Source of the DNA: a virus
Virus record (IMG/VR): IMGVR_UViG_3300005613_003813
Span: 1 to 56,632 of that record
Direction: 5' to 3' (one strand)
Length of the DNA: 56,632 bases
Shown: in pieces, positions 1 through 7,351 of the stretch
Numbering within the stretch: the first letter of the stretch is position 1
Layout of the letters: the number at the start of each line of letters is the position of its first letter
Translations under genes and position numbers: made by a program
The notes under the pieces: model-generated
What the model was told of the DNA's origin: nothing
The model's database searches: none
What the model saw: the letters and a program-made list of their open reading frames with translations, nothing else

Positions 1-123
1 ATTTTCCATAACGCACGCTCCTCTGGCCAGGACGGTACTGGCCAAAACTTCTCCACCAACCAAGAAAAGGGATGCTTCATGCCGACTTCCTCGTTGTTTA
101 TCCAGTGCTTCGCCGCTCGGGAG
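1..123. repeat. Terminal direct repeat, left copy
   Basis: Bases 1-123 are identical to 56510-56632. A reading frame (glycosyltransferase, 875 downwards) continues without interruption across the joined ends, so the contig is circular or terminally redundant. The repeat lies wholly inside coding sequence, which fits an assembler overlap or a circularly permuted genome better than a specific packaging terminus. Confidence 0.95.
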
Positions 124-875
124 TGGCGCGCCCTTGTGCGTCGATTAAGTTTGTAACTTCTCGGGGCAGCGTCTTCCCTCTCGTAATAGTTGCTGTTCTT
201 AAACAGGTGGGCGTAGTAGGTCTTCTTGTTGACTTTTACCTCTCCGCCACCCAACCAATACTTTGATCCTACCTCCAGCGGCTCATCAAAGAAAGAGGTG
301 TATTCCTTGTCCTTCAAGAGACCAACGTGTTCCATAAAATACTTACGATTGGCAAAGTAGCAACTCCCCTGAAAAGTCATCGTGTCGTCAATGACATATT
401 TTGGGTCTTTGAGCCGTTCGTAAGTCCTCTGTGGCCACTCACTGGGGAAAGTGCCAAACCCGTGGATGTTTCTCTTAGGGAATGAAAGATAGTGGTAGTC
501 TTTGATGTACCCCTTCTTACTTATCCGCCACTCGTCTAGGTTCAATGGGTAGCGTCGGGGTATCATCAACCAGTTCTCTTGACAATCCTCCGCCATAATT
601 CGGTCGTATCCTTTTCCAAACAAGCAATGAGAGTCCGTCTTCATTATGAAGTCGCCTTTGGCAACTTTAAGACCCTCATTGATAGCCTTCCTCATCCCTA
701 CATTCTTTTTTAGGTAGATTGGTTTGAGCCGCGTGTCTTTTTTAATTGGTAGGTTGGGTTGGTAGCCATCTAAGACAGGAATAACCTCAATTTCCCCCCC
801 GGAATTGTCCAAAAGGGAGTCTATCGTCCTGTGAAGCACGGGGTCTTTGTAACTAGGAATAACTACACTAAGCAT
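1..875 (-). CDS. GT2-family glycosyltransferase, runs off the left end (completed at 56506-56632)
   Basis: This enzyme probably transfers a sugar from a nucleotide-sugar donor, using a GT-A fold. The protein starts MLSVVIPSYKDP, the typical first strand of family GT2, and later has the run KTDSHCLFGKGYDR, where the Asp-x-His plays the part of the metal-binding DxD. The ATG at 875 follows GGAGGT. The frame reads through base 1 and, on the circle, ends at TAA 56506-56508, for about 293 residues. It is a paralogue of the gene at 55131-55922, and its C-terminus (SWLVEKFWPVP) is shared with the gene at 51327-52304. It overlaps the start of the methyltransferase at 55919-56518. Donor and acceptor are unknown. 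Confidence 0.85.
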   Translation of the reverse strand, partial: MLSVVIPSYKDPVLHRTIDSLLDNSGGEIEVIPVLDGYQPNLPIKKDTRLKPIYLKKNVGMRKAINEGLKVAKGDFIMKTDSHCLFGKGYDRIMAEDCQENWLMIPRRYPLNLDEWRISKKGYIKDYHYLSFPKRNIHGFGTFPSEWPQRTYERLKDPKYVIDDTMTFQGSCYFANRKYFMEHVGLLKDKEYTSFFDEPLEVGSKYWLGGGEVKVNKKTYYAHLFKNSNYYEREDAAPRSYKLNRRTRARHSRAAKHWINNEEVGMKHPFSWLVEKFWPVPSWPEERALWK

Positions 876-881
876 TATGCG

Positions 882-1151
882 CTACCTCCAGGCCAGTATG
901 TAAAGGGTTCCACTGGTCGAATCCTGAATAGCCGAAACGCTGGTAAATTTAACTGGAAACATCAGCATCGTGTCCGCCTTCAAAAGGAAATCGCTCGCAT
1001 TCGCTGCCCTATCAAAAGCAATGTGGGCGTCCTCAGTACAATGGAGAACACAACCCAAACATTGGGTTTCAAAATCGGCCTTTTTTGAAGTCGTGCCAGT
1101 AGTTATACCTTCTTGTTCAGTTGCTAAATCCGCATTAGCGGGAACTGCCAT
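882..1151 (-). CDS. Small virion-associated protein
   Basis: This is an 89-residue protein starting at the ATG at 1151 behind GGGGGGTGGTAAGT; a longer frame to 1208 has no comparable ribosome-binding site. The C-terminal half has alternating small and hydrophobic residues (ISAIQ-like strand, GTLYILAW at the end), a pattern common in small beta-rich phage head or tail decoration proteins. It is followed after 6 bases by a glycosyltransferase, whose SD (GGAGGT) overlaps its stop. The virion role rests on composition and neighbours only. Confidence 0.6.
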   Translation of the reverse strand: MAVPANADLATEQEGITTGTTSKKADFETQCLGCVLHCTEDAHIAFDRAANASDFLLKADTMLMFPVKFTSVSAIQDSTSGTLYILAWR

Positions 1152-1222
1152 ACTTACCACCCCCCTCAAATTAAATACCCAGAGATAAGCACATCTAAAG
1201 GTGCTCACCTCCCGACATTCAA

Positions 1223-1588
1223 CTACTTCTCGACCGGCTCCCAGATAACGGTAACGTGGGCGTCGTCGGTGTGAATAGAACCACCGTTAAGTGGTAGACC
1301 GGGCTCACCAAAGTCGATTTCTCTAACCCAATCACAGCCCGCGGCGTGCGTTGCCTGGGTAAACTTGAAAGCTGCTTCGGTCACCGCTACGCTTCCCATA
1401 CCCGATGCGTGTCCTGGTTGCGACTGAGCATCGTGGAGAATAGTAACCGCCCCATCCGTCGGACCACCAAAGAGAATCTTCTTAACAAAAATATCCCTGT
1501 TTGCTCCGGCACCGGTGGCCTCGTCCCTACCCTCAAGATTAGTCGAGTCGGTAGCGCTATTATCTGCGTTTACATATGTAAATTTCAT
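1223..1588 (-). CDS. Beta-rich structural protein
   Basis: This is a 121-residue protein with a GGAGGTGGAAAAATT ribosome-binding region before ATG 1588. The sequence is rich in Thr, Val and Gly, has no charged coiled coil and ends in a strand-like HVTVIWEPVEK. This resembles small virion decoration or fibre-base proteins. Its ATG overlaps the stop of the upstream glycosyltransferase (ATGA), so the two are translationally coupled. No catalytic motif is visible, and I do not recognise a named family. Confidence 0.55.
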   Translation of the reverse strand: MKFTYVNADNSATDSTNLEGRDEATGAGANRDIFVKKILFGGPTDGAVTILHDAQSQPGHASGMGSVAVTEAAFKFTQATHAAGCDWVREIDFGEPGLPLNGGSIHTDDAHVTVIWEPVEK

Positions 1589-2262
1589 AATTTTTCCACC
1601 TCCCTTCGAGAATTCAAACCTTCCGTTTGGTAGTTATCAACACAACTATTTTCAACTACCTCATAAAAACCGATATTATCCTCCCTACGAATCTTATCCA
1701 TCGCCGGTATCCTTAAATGGGTACAGGTAACTCCTTCAAGAACGGCCTTACCAACACCGGCGTCACCACACTTGAGTCCAAACCAAATGTCGTGGCCCCC
1801 ATATTTGTACGGCGTGTCAATCACATTTAGGTCCAAATCTAGGCTCTTTTCCGTATAAAACCACGGTTTTTCTATCTTTTCAAAAACCCCGCGCGCTATT
1901 AAAGTACACCCCATCCCGCCCCAAAGGATTTGATCCCCGATCCTCTTAACACAGGACCAGTTCTCTTGCCCAACCGGATAGTCAACGTAAACTACTTCTT
2001 TTTTGAGCGCCAGAGCTTCCTTGAGCGCCTCATCGGGAACGACCACATCTTCTTCAACGAACCAGAGATGAGTAACCTTAGGGTCTTTAAGCCCCTCTTT
2101 GGCAAGGAAGTTGAATGCTTCTGGGATGCCTCGATTATGAGAGTAAAAGGTTTCATAATTAAATCCTTCCAAATTCCGCCCAACGGACTCCATCGTCCGC
2201 GAGTGAATTAATCCGCGAGACGGGATCAAAACCGCAATCTTAACCTTCTCTTTCAAGCCCAT
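1585..2262 (-). CDS. GT-A-type glycosyltransferase-like protein
   Basis: The product is 225 residues. The ATG at 2262 is chosen because AGGAGG lies 9 bases upstream; the longer frame to 2301 lacks one. The N-terminus KIAVLIPSRGLIHSRT matches the first strand of nucleotide-diphospho-sugar transferases, and HLWFVEEDVVVPDEAL contains an acidic cluster (EED) where the DxD motif is expected. A glycan role is supported by the many other transferases in the genome. It sits between the coat-protein region and small virion proteins, suggesting a virion acceptor. Confidence 0.65.
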   Translation of the reverse strand: MGLKEKVKIAVLIPSRGLIHSRTMESVGRNLEGFNYETFYSHNRGIPEAFNFLAKEGLKDPKVTHLWFVEEDVVVPDEALKEALALKKEVVYVDYPVGQENWSCVKRIGDQILWGGMGCTLIARGVFEKIEKPWFYTEKSLDLDLNVIDTPYKYGGHDIWFGLKCGDAGVGKAVLEGVTCTHLRIPAMDKIRREDNIGFYEVVENSCVDNYQTEGLNSRREVEKL

Positions 2263-2437
2263 ACTTTCTGGCCTCCTCCTGTCTCCGGCGACGCTGATCA
2301 AGAATCTTTACCCCCTGTCGCCCGGAAATGATTGTCCCATCGGGCATCCGTACCCGACTTTCGACCTCCCTCCGACGATCTCTTACTGACATATTCTTTC
2401 GCTTAATCATTTTCCTAGGAGGGGATGTTAGGGACAT
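2240..2437 (-). CDS. Small basic protein downstream of the coat gene
   Basis: This protein of about 65 residues is rich in Arg and Lys (SVRDRRREVESR, LDQRRRRQEEARK). The ATG at 2437 has GGGGTGGG upstream, like neighbouring genes. Alternative starts are 2410 and 2392. It overlaps the following glycosyltransferase start by 23 bases. The function is unknown. DNA or RNA contact within the head is possible given the charge. Confidence 0.5.
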   Translation of the reverse strand: MSLTSPPRKMIKRKNMSVRDRRREVESRVRMPDGTIISGRQGVKILDQRRRRQEEARKYGLEREG

Positions 2438-2490
2438 CCCCAAAAACCCACCCCGCTGAGTTATAGAGCCGGGGTCACACTCCGAAAACC

Positions 2491-3363
2491 TTACGAGCGC
2501 ATCTCGACCCCCCAAGTTGTCCGCATAGCGGCAACACCATAGAGGATGTCACTAACCGTCAACCAACCAAGGTATTCCAGCTTGTACTCGGCTTGAGTAC
2601 GAGGCTTCTGTTGCATCGCCAAAGCGAATGCTTCCTTGTGGAAGACTAGGTTGTGAACCTGAGTTGGTGTTCCAGCCGTTGTTGGAACCTGGTTAGTCCA
2701 GTAGACCGGAATACCATAGATGTCACCCCACAGACGCTGACTTGCCGGACCTGTTTGAGAAGGCATCTTCTTTTGAGCCTCACCCAAATAGTCTGCACGA
2801 ACGAACTTGTCGATCTTAGCAATCGCCGTCTTTTGAGAAGGAGCAATAATGATTGCTCGGTTCTCCATCGGTACGTCAACCTCATCTAACGTTTGGATAG
2901 CCGACAGGATAACGGCATCAGTGATGTCGCTACCGTAGGTACCAACATCAGTTGAAGTTAACGACGAATAGAGCGCCAAAACATCACTATCGACCTTCTG
3001 GGCAATCGCGTAACCGGCCTTTTCTGTATACTCGTGCATCAAGTCGTACTGAGATTGAGTTTTAACAATATCCTCAACCAAGAACGAGACTTCCTCGTGC
3101 GTATCAATGGAAATTGTTTGTTCGCCCTCAGTAACCGTTTGTAGAGTAACCGCAGTGCTGGCCGATTTAGAGTTGGTCGTCAAGTTGCTGATCTCCGGTA
3201 CGTGGATAGTGTCTCCCTTTTTGGAAACATCAGCATCGTAGCGCTTAACAAGATTAGCGGCAACGAGCTGGCTCTCCGCCTCACGGATAATCTCGCGCGA
3301 CCAAATCTCCGGAATAAAGACAGCACCGGTCGTAGTCGTCATATGATCTGTTCCTAGAGCCAT
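2491..3363 (-). CDS. Major capsid (coat) protein
   Basis: This 290-residue protein lies just downstream of the scaffold gene in the usual portal-scaffold-coat order. It starts behind a strong GGGGGGTG site. Features fitting phage coat proteins include an N-terminal helix with ATxxV-like surface residues, a long acidic E-loop-like stretch (TVTEGEQTISIDTHEEVSFLVEDI), the IIIAPSQKTAIAKIDKF segment, WGDIYGIPVYWTN and a compact C-terminal domain. It should form the icosahedral shell. The product has no cysteine cluster or protease domain. Confidence 0.88.
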   Translation of the reverse strand: MALGTDHMTTTTGAVFIPEIWSREIIREAESQLVAANLVKRYDADVSKKGDTIHVPEISNLTTNSKSASTAVTLQTVTEGEQTISIDTHEEVSFLVEDIVKTQSQYDLMHEYTEKAGYAIAQKVDSDVLALYSSLTSTDVGTYGSDITDAVILSAIQTLDEVDVPMENRAIIIAPSQKTAIAKIDKFVRADYLGEAQKKMPSQTGPASQRLWGDIYGIPVYWTNQVPTTAGTPTQVHNLVFHKEAFALAMQQKPRTQAEYKLEYLGWLTVSDILYGVAAMRTTWGVEMRS

Positions 3364-3417
3364 TTTTATACACCCCCCTTCGAGAGAAGTTCAAAACACC
3401 AAGACCGCAACCCTCTA

Positions 3418-4143
3418 TTAGAGAGCCTGCATCCTAAGTGCTTCCATAATCTCCGGACGGCGGCGCTCGTATTCTCGAGGAGACATCTTCTCAATATCTC
3501 CCTTAGACAACGGCGGTTTCCGCTCTCCAGGAGGCGCAGACTTCTCCGAATAAGGAGTTGCCGGTTTGGAGGTAAGGGCCTGTTTAACGTGCCATTCCCT
3601 CAATTCATCCTCAAAAAGGTCATTGTAGGCGGCGCGGGGATTAAAAATCCCTGCACGAACTGCATGGTCTTGAATAACCTTCCGATCAAATTTCGGACGG
3701 CCATCTTCACCATCAATTTCCCGCTCCAAGCGATCATACTCCACATTTAGACTTTGACGATCCTGTTGCTTAGCAAGCTCCTCTTTCGTAACAAAGCCCA
3801 AATTGCGAAGTTGCTCGGTAACTTGCCTTCCCTCTGGAGTGCTGTCAAGAGGCGGTGGAGGAGTTGCTGGCGAAGGTGTTTTCACCCCACCCCGCAACTT
3901 CTCAGCCTCCTTACGAGCTTCATCACGCTCACCAATAAGCTGACGAATCCGTTTGGAAGACCTAGTTTCCTTTTCAGGTGCTTGAGGTCCAGGTTGCCCT
4001 GCCTCCTTAGGTTCTCCAGCCCCAGCCTGTGACGTCGGCTCAGACGGTGTAATGGGCGCTGAATCCCCAGATTCAATTGTGGGAGTTGACGAATCTCCTC
4101 CGACGGAACCCGTCGGATTTACGTCAGTAGCTATTTCAGCCAT
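3418..4143 (-). CDS. Capsid scaffolding protein
   Basis: This protein of about 241 residues begins at ATG 4143, nine bases inside a GTG, because GGGGGGTGATAGGA directly precedes it. The first third is a disordered Ser/Thr/Pro/Gly stretch. The centre is a charged helix (RQLIGERDEARKEAEKLR) and the C-terminus is basic and helical (SPREYERRRPEIMEALRMQ), the part that typically binds coat protein. Position between portal and coat and this composition are the classical signs of an internal scaffold. Confidence 0.82.
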   Translation of the reverse strand: MAEIATDVNPTGSVGGDSSTPTIESGDSAPITPSEPTSQAGAGEPKEAGQPGPQAPEKETRSSKRIRQLIGERDEARKEAEKLRGGVKTPSPATPPPPLDSTPEGRQVTEQLRNLGFVTKEELAKQQDRQSLNVEYDRLEREIDGEDGRPKFDRKVIQDHAVRAGIFNPRAAYNDLFEDELREWHVKQALTSKPATPYSEKSAPPGERKPPLSKGDIEKMSPREYERRRPEIMEALRMQAL

Positions 4144-4202
4144 TCCTATCACCCCCCTTCTACGACCGTAACGTGGTTCGACACGGTAAAAGAAGGTAAC
4201 GA

Positions 4203-4266
4203 AAAGGCCCCCTTTAGGAGCCTTATCTGGCGGCGGGGAAAGAAGACGATCAAAACCCGCCGCCAG
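4203..4266 (-). terminator. Hairpin plus terminator-like stem upstream of scaffold/coat
   Basis: Reading the minus strand, an 11-bp perfect stem (CTGGCGGCGGG with CCCGCCGCCAG, plus-strand 4227-4266) is followed by a second stem (AAGGCTCC with GGGGGCCTT, 4203-4225) and TTTTCG. It separates the portal and basic-protein genes from the scaffold and coat genes. It could be a partial terminator or an RNA-processing or stabilising structure for the abundant coat message. Confidence 0.6.
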
Positions 4267-4310
4267 AGAAACCTCCTAGCAGTTGCTATCTTTTCATCTT
4301 TTTAATGTCC

Positions 4311-4514
4311 TTACCGGTACGACTTTTTCTTTTTGGTAACAACCTTTACCTTACGTCCCCCAATCCGATGTTTCCGACGTTGAAAGCAGCCCATTACAGC
4401 GGCGTAGAACCTGCTCCCCGTCTTACCCCACTTAGGATGAGACTTAGCTACCGATTTTCTGCACTCCGCCCACCGCTTCTCGTCTTTAGCGGTCTTAACT
4501 ACTGAAATAGGCAT
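4311..4514 (-). CDS. Small phage protein beside portal/scaffold
   Basis: This 67-residue protein starts behind AGGAGAAGGTGAGTT. The pattern DEKRWAECRKSV...FYAAVMGCFQRRKHR is typical of a small family often found next to portal or scaffold genes in phages (a short helical protein with a W near the start and a V-MG motif in the middle). The C-terminus is a Lys/Arg tail. The exact role in head assembly is unknown. Confidence 0.65.
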   Translation of the reverse strand: MPISVVKTAKDEKRWAECRKSVAKSHPKWGKTGSRFYAAVMGCFQRRKHRIGGRKVKVVTKKKKSYR

Positions 4515-4517
4515 AAC

Positions 4518-4628
4518 TCACCTTCTCCTCTTACCCCCTCTCTTTTTGGGAAAGCTCTTCAACGTTCCGTGCAACCGTTTGTGTCGCTTCCTCCTTTCCG
4601 CGTTACTCCGTGGTTTTCCCCTAGGCAT
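4518..4628 (-). CDS. 36-residue highly basic protein
   Basis: This short frame starts at ATG 4628 with GGGGGGTGATCT just upstream, as strong as the portal and scaffold sites. Nearly half the residues are Lys or Arg (MPRGKPRSNAERRKRHKR at the start, GGKRRR at the end). It fits tightly between portal (4641) and the 4514 gene, whose SD is inside its end. It may bind nucleic acid in the head. No family is recognised. Confidence 0.6.
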   Translation of the reverse strand: MPRGKPRSNAERRKRHKRLHGTLKSFPKKRGGKRRR

Positions 4629-4640
4629 AGATCACCCCCC

Positions 4641-6749
4641 CTACATTACAGGCATGGGTGCCCCCGAAGGGGCCCCTACCCCACCACCAGTCATCATCGC
4701 CTCGTGCTCAAGAATGTGTGATTGGGCCTGGGGAACCTGGCCAACAATCTCTTGGTGGATCGAAATATGTACTTGGTGGTCGTCCATCGGATCCACCTTG
4801 ACCAAATCCATCCGTCCGGTCATCATCGCCTCATTTTCGGCAGCAGCTAAAAGCTCTTGCTCCCCCATCGGACCCCCGGCTCCTGATCCCCCCATCGGTG
4901 CAGCCCCCGCCCCAGGTCCCACCTGTCCGCCAGGCATCGACGCCGGTGGCGGAGCTGGCGCTGGAGCCACTTGGGCCATTGGCCCCTGTTCCTTACCCGT
5001 CACACCAGCTGTAATTGGCCCGACCCCCAGCTTCTTTTCCTCGCGGGTCCGCTGAATAATACTGGCAATGTCTCCAAATTCAAGATGCTCCAAAAGTGTT
5101 TCTTGGTCAATGGCCCCCTTCTCATAAAGAGCCTCCAGGCGCTCCTGCTTAGCCCCCAAGGTCTGATTGAGCCAAGAACCGATTGTCACCCTAACCTCAT
5201 TATCCTTTCCAATAACAGCCACCTTCAACTTGCCACCACCCTGTTCCAAAAGCCTCTCCCCGTCTTCATTAACATCGGGCTTACTGGGAGCGTTTTCCCC
5301 CAAAGCCAAAAAGTATTCTGGGCTCCCCTCTCGACCAACAATCCTCACCAATCGCGAGGAGATATAGTTTTCGGCAATTAAATTGAGAACCCGCTCGCCA
5401 GCCCGAACCATAAAATCTTCGAGGTTATCAACTAAGTCAGCTTGATTAACGGCGTCGTTCTGCCGGAGCTGGGCAATTCCCACCCCCGAACGGACCCCGG
5501 TCGGAACCCGACCCAAACTGACATCGTGAGCTCCGCCCAAATCTTCGATATAACGGAGGAAGTTAGCAATCTGCGTAAACGGGGTTTGCGGCAGAGGTGA
5601 AATCGCCAACGAAGTTACCTCCGCCCCACGGTTCTTTTCGATAATTTGGCCGTGGACGTTGGCAACCATTCTCACCCCACTATTCTTATCAATAACGTAG
5701 CGGCCCTTAGCAAAAATATGGTTATACTCAAAAACGCTGCCCTCCAGAGCATTGACCACTCGGTTCAGAGCAATCACGTGGCGGGCCCATCCCTCGCCGT
5801 AAATCTCCAGGGGGTTAATATCGGCGGAGTAGATCAAGAAAGGAAACTCAGTAGTCTCGACCACCTCATCACGGATCAGGGCCAAAGAATCCTGAGTAAA
5901 GGCCACAACCCGCATCTTGACCCCGCCCTCATCGTCCCGCTCCTTCTTCCAAAGTTCGTAGAGAACGGTCATCTCGTCGCCACCCTCCGGGGCCCGTTCC
6001 CAACTCTTCAGGGCCTGCATCAAAAAGGCCTTGTACTCCGAAGCGGCCAATTCACTAGAGTGTCCCAACTCGTCAGTATTTTTGTAATTGGGGTTGGCCT
6101 TGATCTCGGATACCGGCCGACGGACAGCCTTAATCACATACTCGGCGTCCTCCAAGCTAGTAGCATTAGGATCGACAAAGAAGTCAAAGGGATCAATAAC
6201 ACTAATAAAAACCTCGCCCGGTACTTCGTCCTCTCCGTTAGAGGCTAGGTCATCCCAACCGATCTGCCAAATGCCGATGGAAAACTTCAAACCGTGAATG
6301 ACCACCTCCTTAATCTTCCGCCGCAACCCCAGCTTGCGGTAGAGATAGTCAAGTAACTTGCCACTACATTTAGCATTCCAAAGACTTTCCTTGTCGACCC
6401 GCCGCGGCAATACCTCCCACTTGGGTTGGAAACCAGTTACCTGATTCTTGACCGAACGCATTTGGGCTAAAGCTAGATTAATTGGAATTCGGACCTTAGT
6501 CCTCGAAGACAGAATAAAAGTATTGCTGGTTTGATTGTAGCGCGCAAACTGGTAGCCACGGAGAAATAAGTCCCTCGTCAGCCATTCCCAGTCATATTTC
6601 TTCCTTGCTAACTTAGCAGTTTGAAACAGCCGTTGGTAATAATCCAACGTCGCCGCCTCTTTAACTTTAAGCTGATTTACGGCGAACGACTGATCGATCT
6701 TTTCCTTTTTTCTTTTCTTTTTAACCTTTGTAACCTTGACCTTAGCCAT
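4641..6749 (-). CDS. Portal protein
   Basis: The 702-residue protein forms the dodecameric ring at the packaging vertex. It has a Lys-rich N-terminus, then the helical YDWEWLTRDLFLRGYQFARYN and ARTKVRIPINLALAQMRSVKNQ-type segment common to podovirus portals, a wing and stem region, and IAQLRQNDAVNQADLVDNLEDF. The C-terminal 120 residues are Pro/Gly/Ala/Met-rich and probably disordered. Gene order TerL, small genes, portal, scaffold, coat supports the call. It starts behind GGGGGGCACATA, and the stop of the preceding gene overlaps (TAATG). Confidence 0.9.
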   Translation of the reverse strand: MAKVKVTKVKKKRKKEKIDQSFAVNQLKVKEAATLDYYQRLFQTAKLARKKYDWEWLTRDLFLRGYQFARYNQTSNTFILSSRTKVRIPINLALAQMRSVKNQVTGFQPKWEVLPRRVDKESLWNAKCSGKLLDYLYRKLGLRRKIKEVVIHGLKFSIGIWQIGWDDLASNGEDEVPGEVFISVIDPFDFFVDPNATSLEDAEYVIKAVRRPVSEIKANPNYKNTDELGHSSELAASEYKAFLMQALKSWERAPEGGDEMTVLYELWKKERDDEGGVKMRVVAFTQDSLALIRDEVVETTEFPFLIYSADINPLEIYGEGWARHVIALNRVVNALEGSVFEYNHIFAKGRYVIDKNSGVRMVANVHGQIIEKNRGAEVTSLAISPLPQTPFTQIANFLRYIEDLGGAHDVSLGRVPTGVRSGVGIAQLRQNDAVNQADLVDNLEDFMVRAGERVLNLIAENYISSRLVRIVGREGSPEYFLALGENAPSKPDVNEDGERLLEQGGGKLKVAVIGKDNEVRVTIGSWLNQTLGAKQERLEALYEKGAIDQETLLEHLEFGDIASIIQRTREEKKLGVGPITAGVTGKEQGPMAQVAPAPAPPPASMPGGQVGPGAGAAPMGGSGAGGPMGEQELLAAAENEAMMTGRMDLVKVDPMDDHQVHISIHQEIVGQVPQAQSHILEHEAMMTGGGVGAPSGAPMPVM

Positions 6750-7063
6750 TATGTGCCCCCCTTCACCTCACCCTTTTCCGGAACCCCCTCCTCTACCGCA
6801 ATATTGTAATCCTTTGGAAGATCAAAATTGGACATATCCTGGAGATCGAGCTCATTGGGGTCCTCCTTAGCAATCTGGTTCATTATCTGAGGCTCGCCCA
6901 ACTCACTCACCTTCGGGGCCGCCGAAACAACTACCCCACCGCCGAAGATCTGGTTGATCTTACCAACCAACTTTTCCTGCCGCTCAAGAGAACGGCGCCA
7001 TTGGATATAGTCACGAACTAGAATAAACCCCAAAAACAGTAAGATGTACGCCTCGGTAGCCAT
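6749..7063 (-). CDS. Small membrane-anchored protein upstream of portal
   Basis: This 104-residue protein has one N-terminal membrane segment (EAYILLFLGFILVRDYIQW), a basic stretch and a long acidic C-terminus. The ATG at 7063 is preferred to an upstream GTG at 7135 because a terminator hairpin with its T tract (7067-7098) lies between them and would otherwise be coding. The SD is weak. The function is unknown. Its stop overlaps the portal start. Confidence 0.6.
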   Translation of the reverse strand: MATEAYILLFLGFILVRDYIQWRRSLERQEKLVGKINQIFGGGVVVSAAPKVSELGEPQIMNQIAKEDPNELDLQDMSNFDLPKDYNIAVEEGVPEKGEVKGGT

Positions 7064-7066
7064 AGC

Positions 7067-7114
7067 AACAAAAAAGGAACCGCTCTCGCGGTCCCTATGG
7101 TAGTCCTTCAGGAC
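7067..7114 (-). terminator. Palindrome plus rho-independent terminator, copy A
   Basis: On the minus strand the order is TCCTGAAGGA, then ACCATA, then GGGACCGC-GAGA-GCGGTTCC and a six-T tract. A near-identical 47-base copy lies at 47552-47598. Both copies sit a few bases before the first gene of a structural block. The stem and T tract support termination, and the conserved palindrome in front suggests regulated readthrough. Confidence 0.75.
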
Positions 7115-7141
7115 ACTCAAAAACCAGACTAGCACATAATT

Positions 7142-7351
7142 TTAAGCCTTGTCAAGGTGCTTTTTCCAAACGGTTCCACTACTGGTACTGGTGTCACTAG
7201 TCGTTTTAAAAAGGTGCTTCCACTTTCGCATCTGCATCGTCGCCCTAACCTCCCCGTGTCCAGTAGTATCCCGCACATCCGACCAAGCCTGCCAGAACTT
7301 GATTAGCAGCTCCTCCTCCTTTTCAGAAAGTTTACCTAACTCTTCAAACAT
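7142..7351 (-). CDS. Small protein after TerL
   Basis: This 69-residue protein has its ATG at 7351 behind GGAGATTTGG and overlaps the end of TerL by 8 bases (ATGTTTGA). It contains an acidic helix (EELGKLSEKEEELLIKFW) and a Lys-rich end. No family is recognised. Position between terminase and portal suggests a packaging or head role. The terminator at 7067-7114 follows. Confidence 0.55.
   Translation of the reverse strand: MFEELGKLSEKEEELLIKFWQAWSDVRDTTGHGEVRATMQMRKWKHLFKTTSDTSTSSGTVWKKHLDKA

Noticed and set aside
1-123. Terminal repeat as a true packaging terminus (DTR)
   Set aside because: It lies within a gene that reads through the junction, and there is no intergenic or structural signal. 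Assembly overlap or circular permutation is simpler.
5646-6248. 200-codon plus-strand frame inside the portal gene
   Set aside because: Antisense shadow of a well-supported gene, with no SD or promoter.
6749-7135. Longer N-terminus of the membrane protein starting at GTG 7135
   Set aside because: It would translate through a rho-independent terminator that is conserved elsewhere as a non-coding module.
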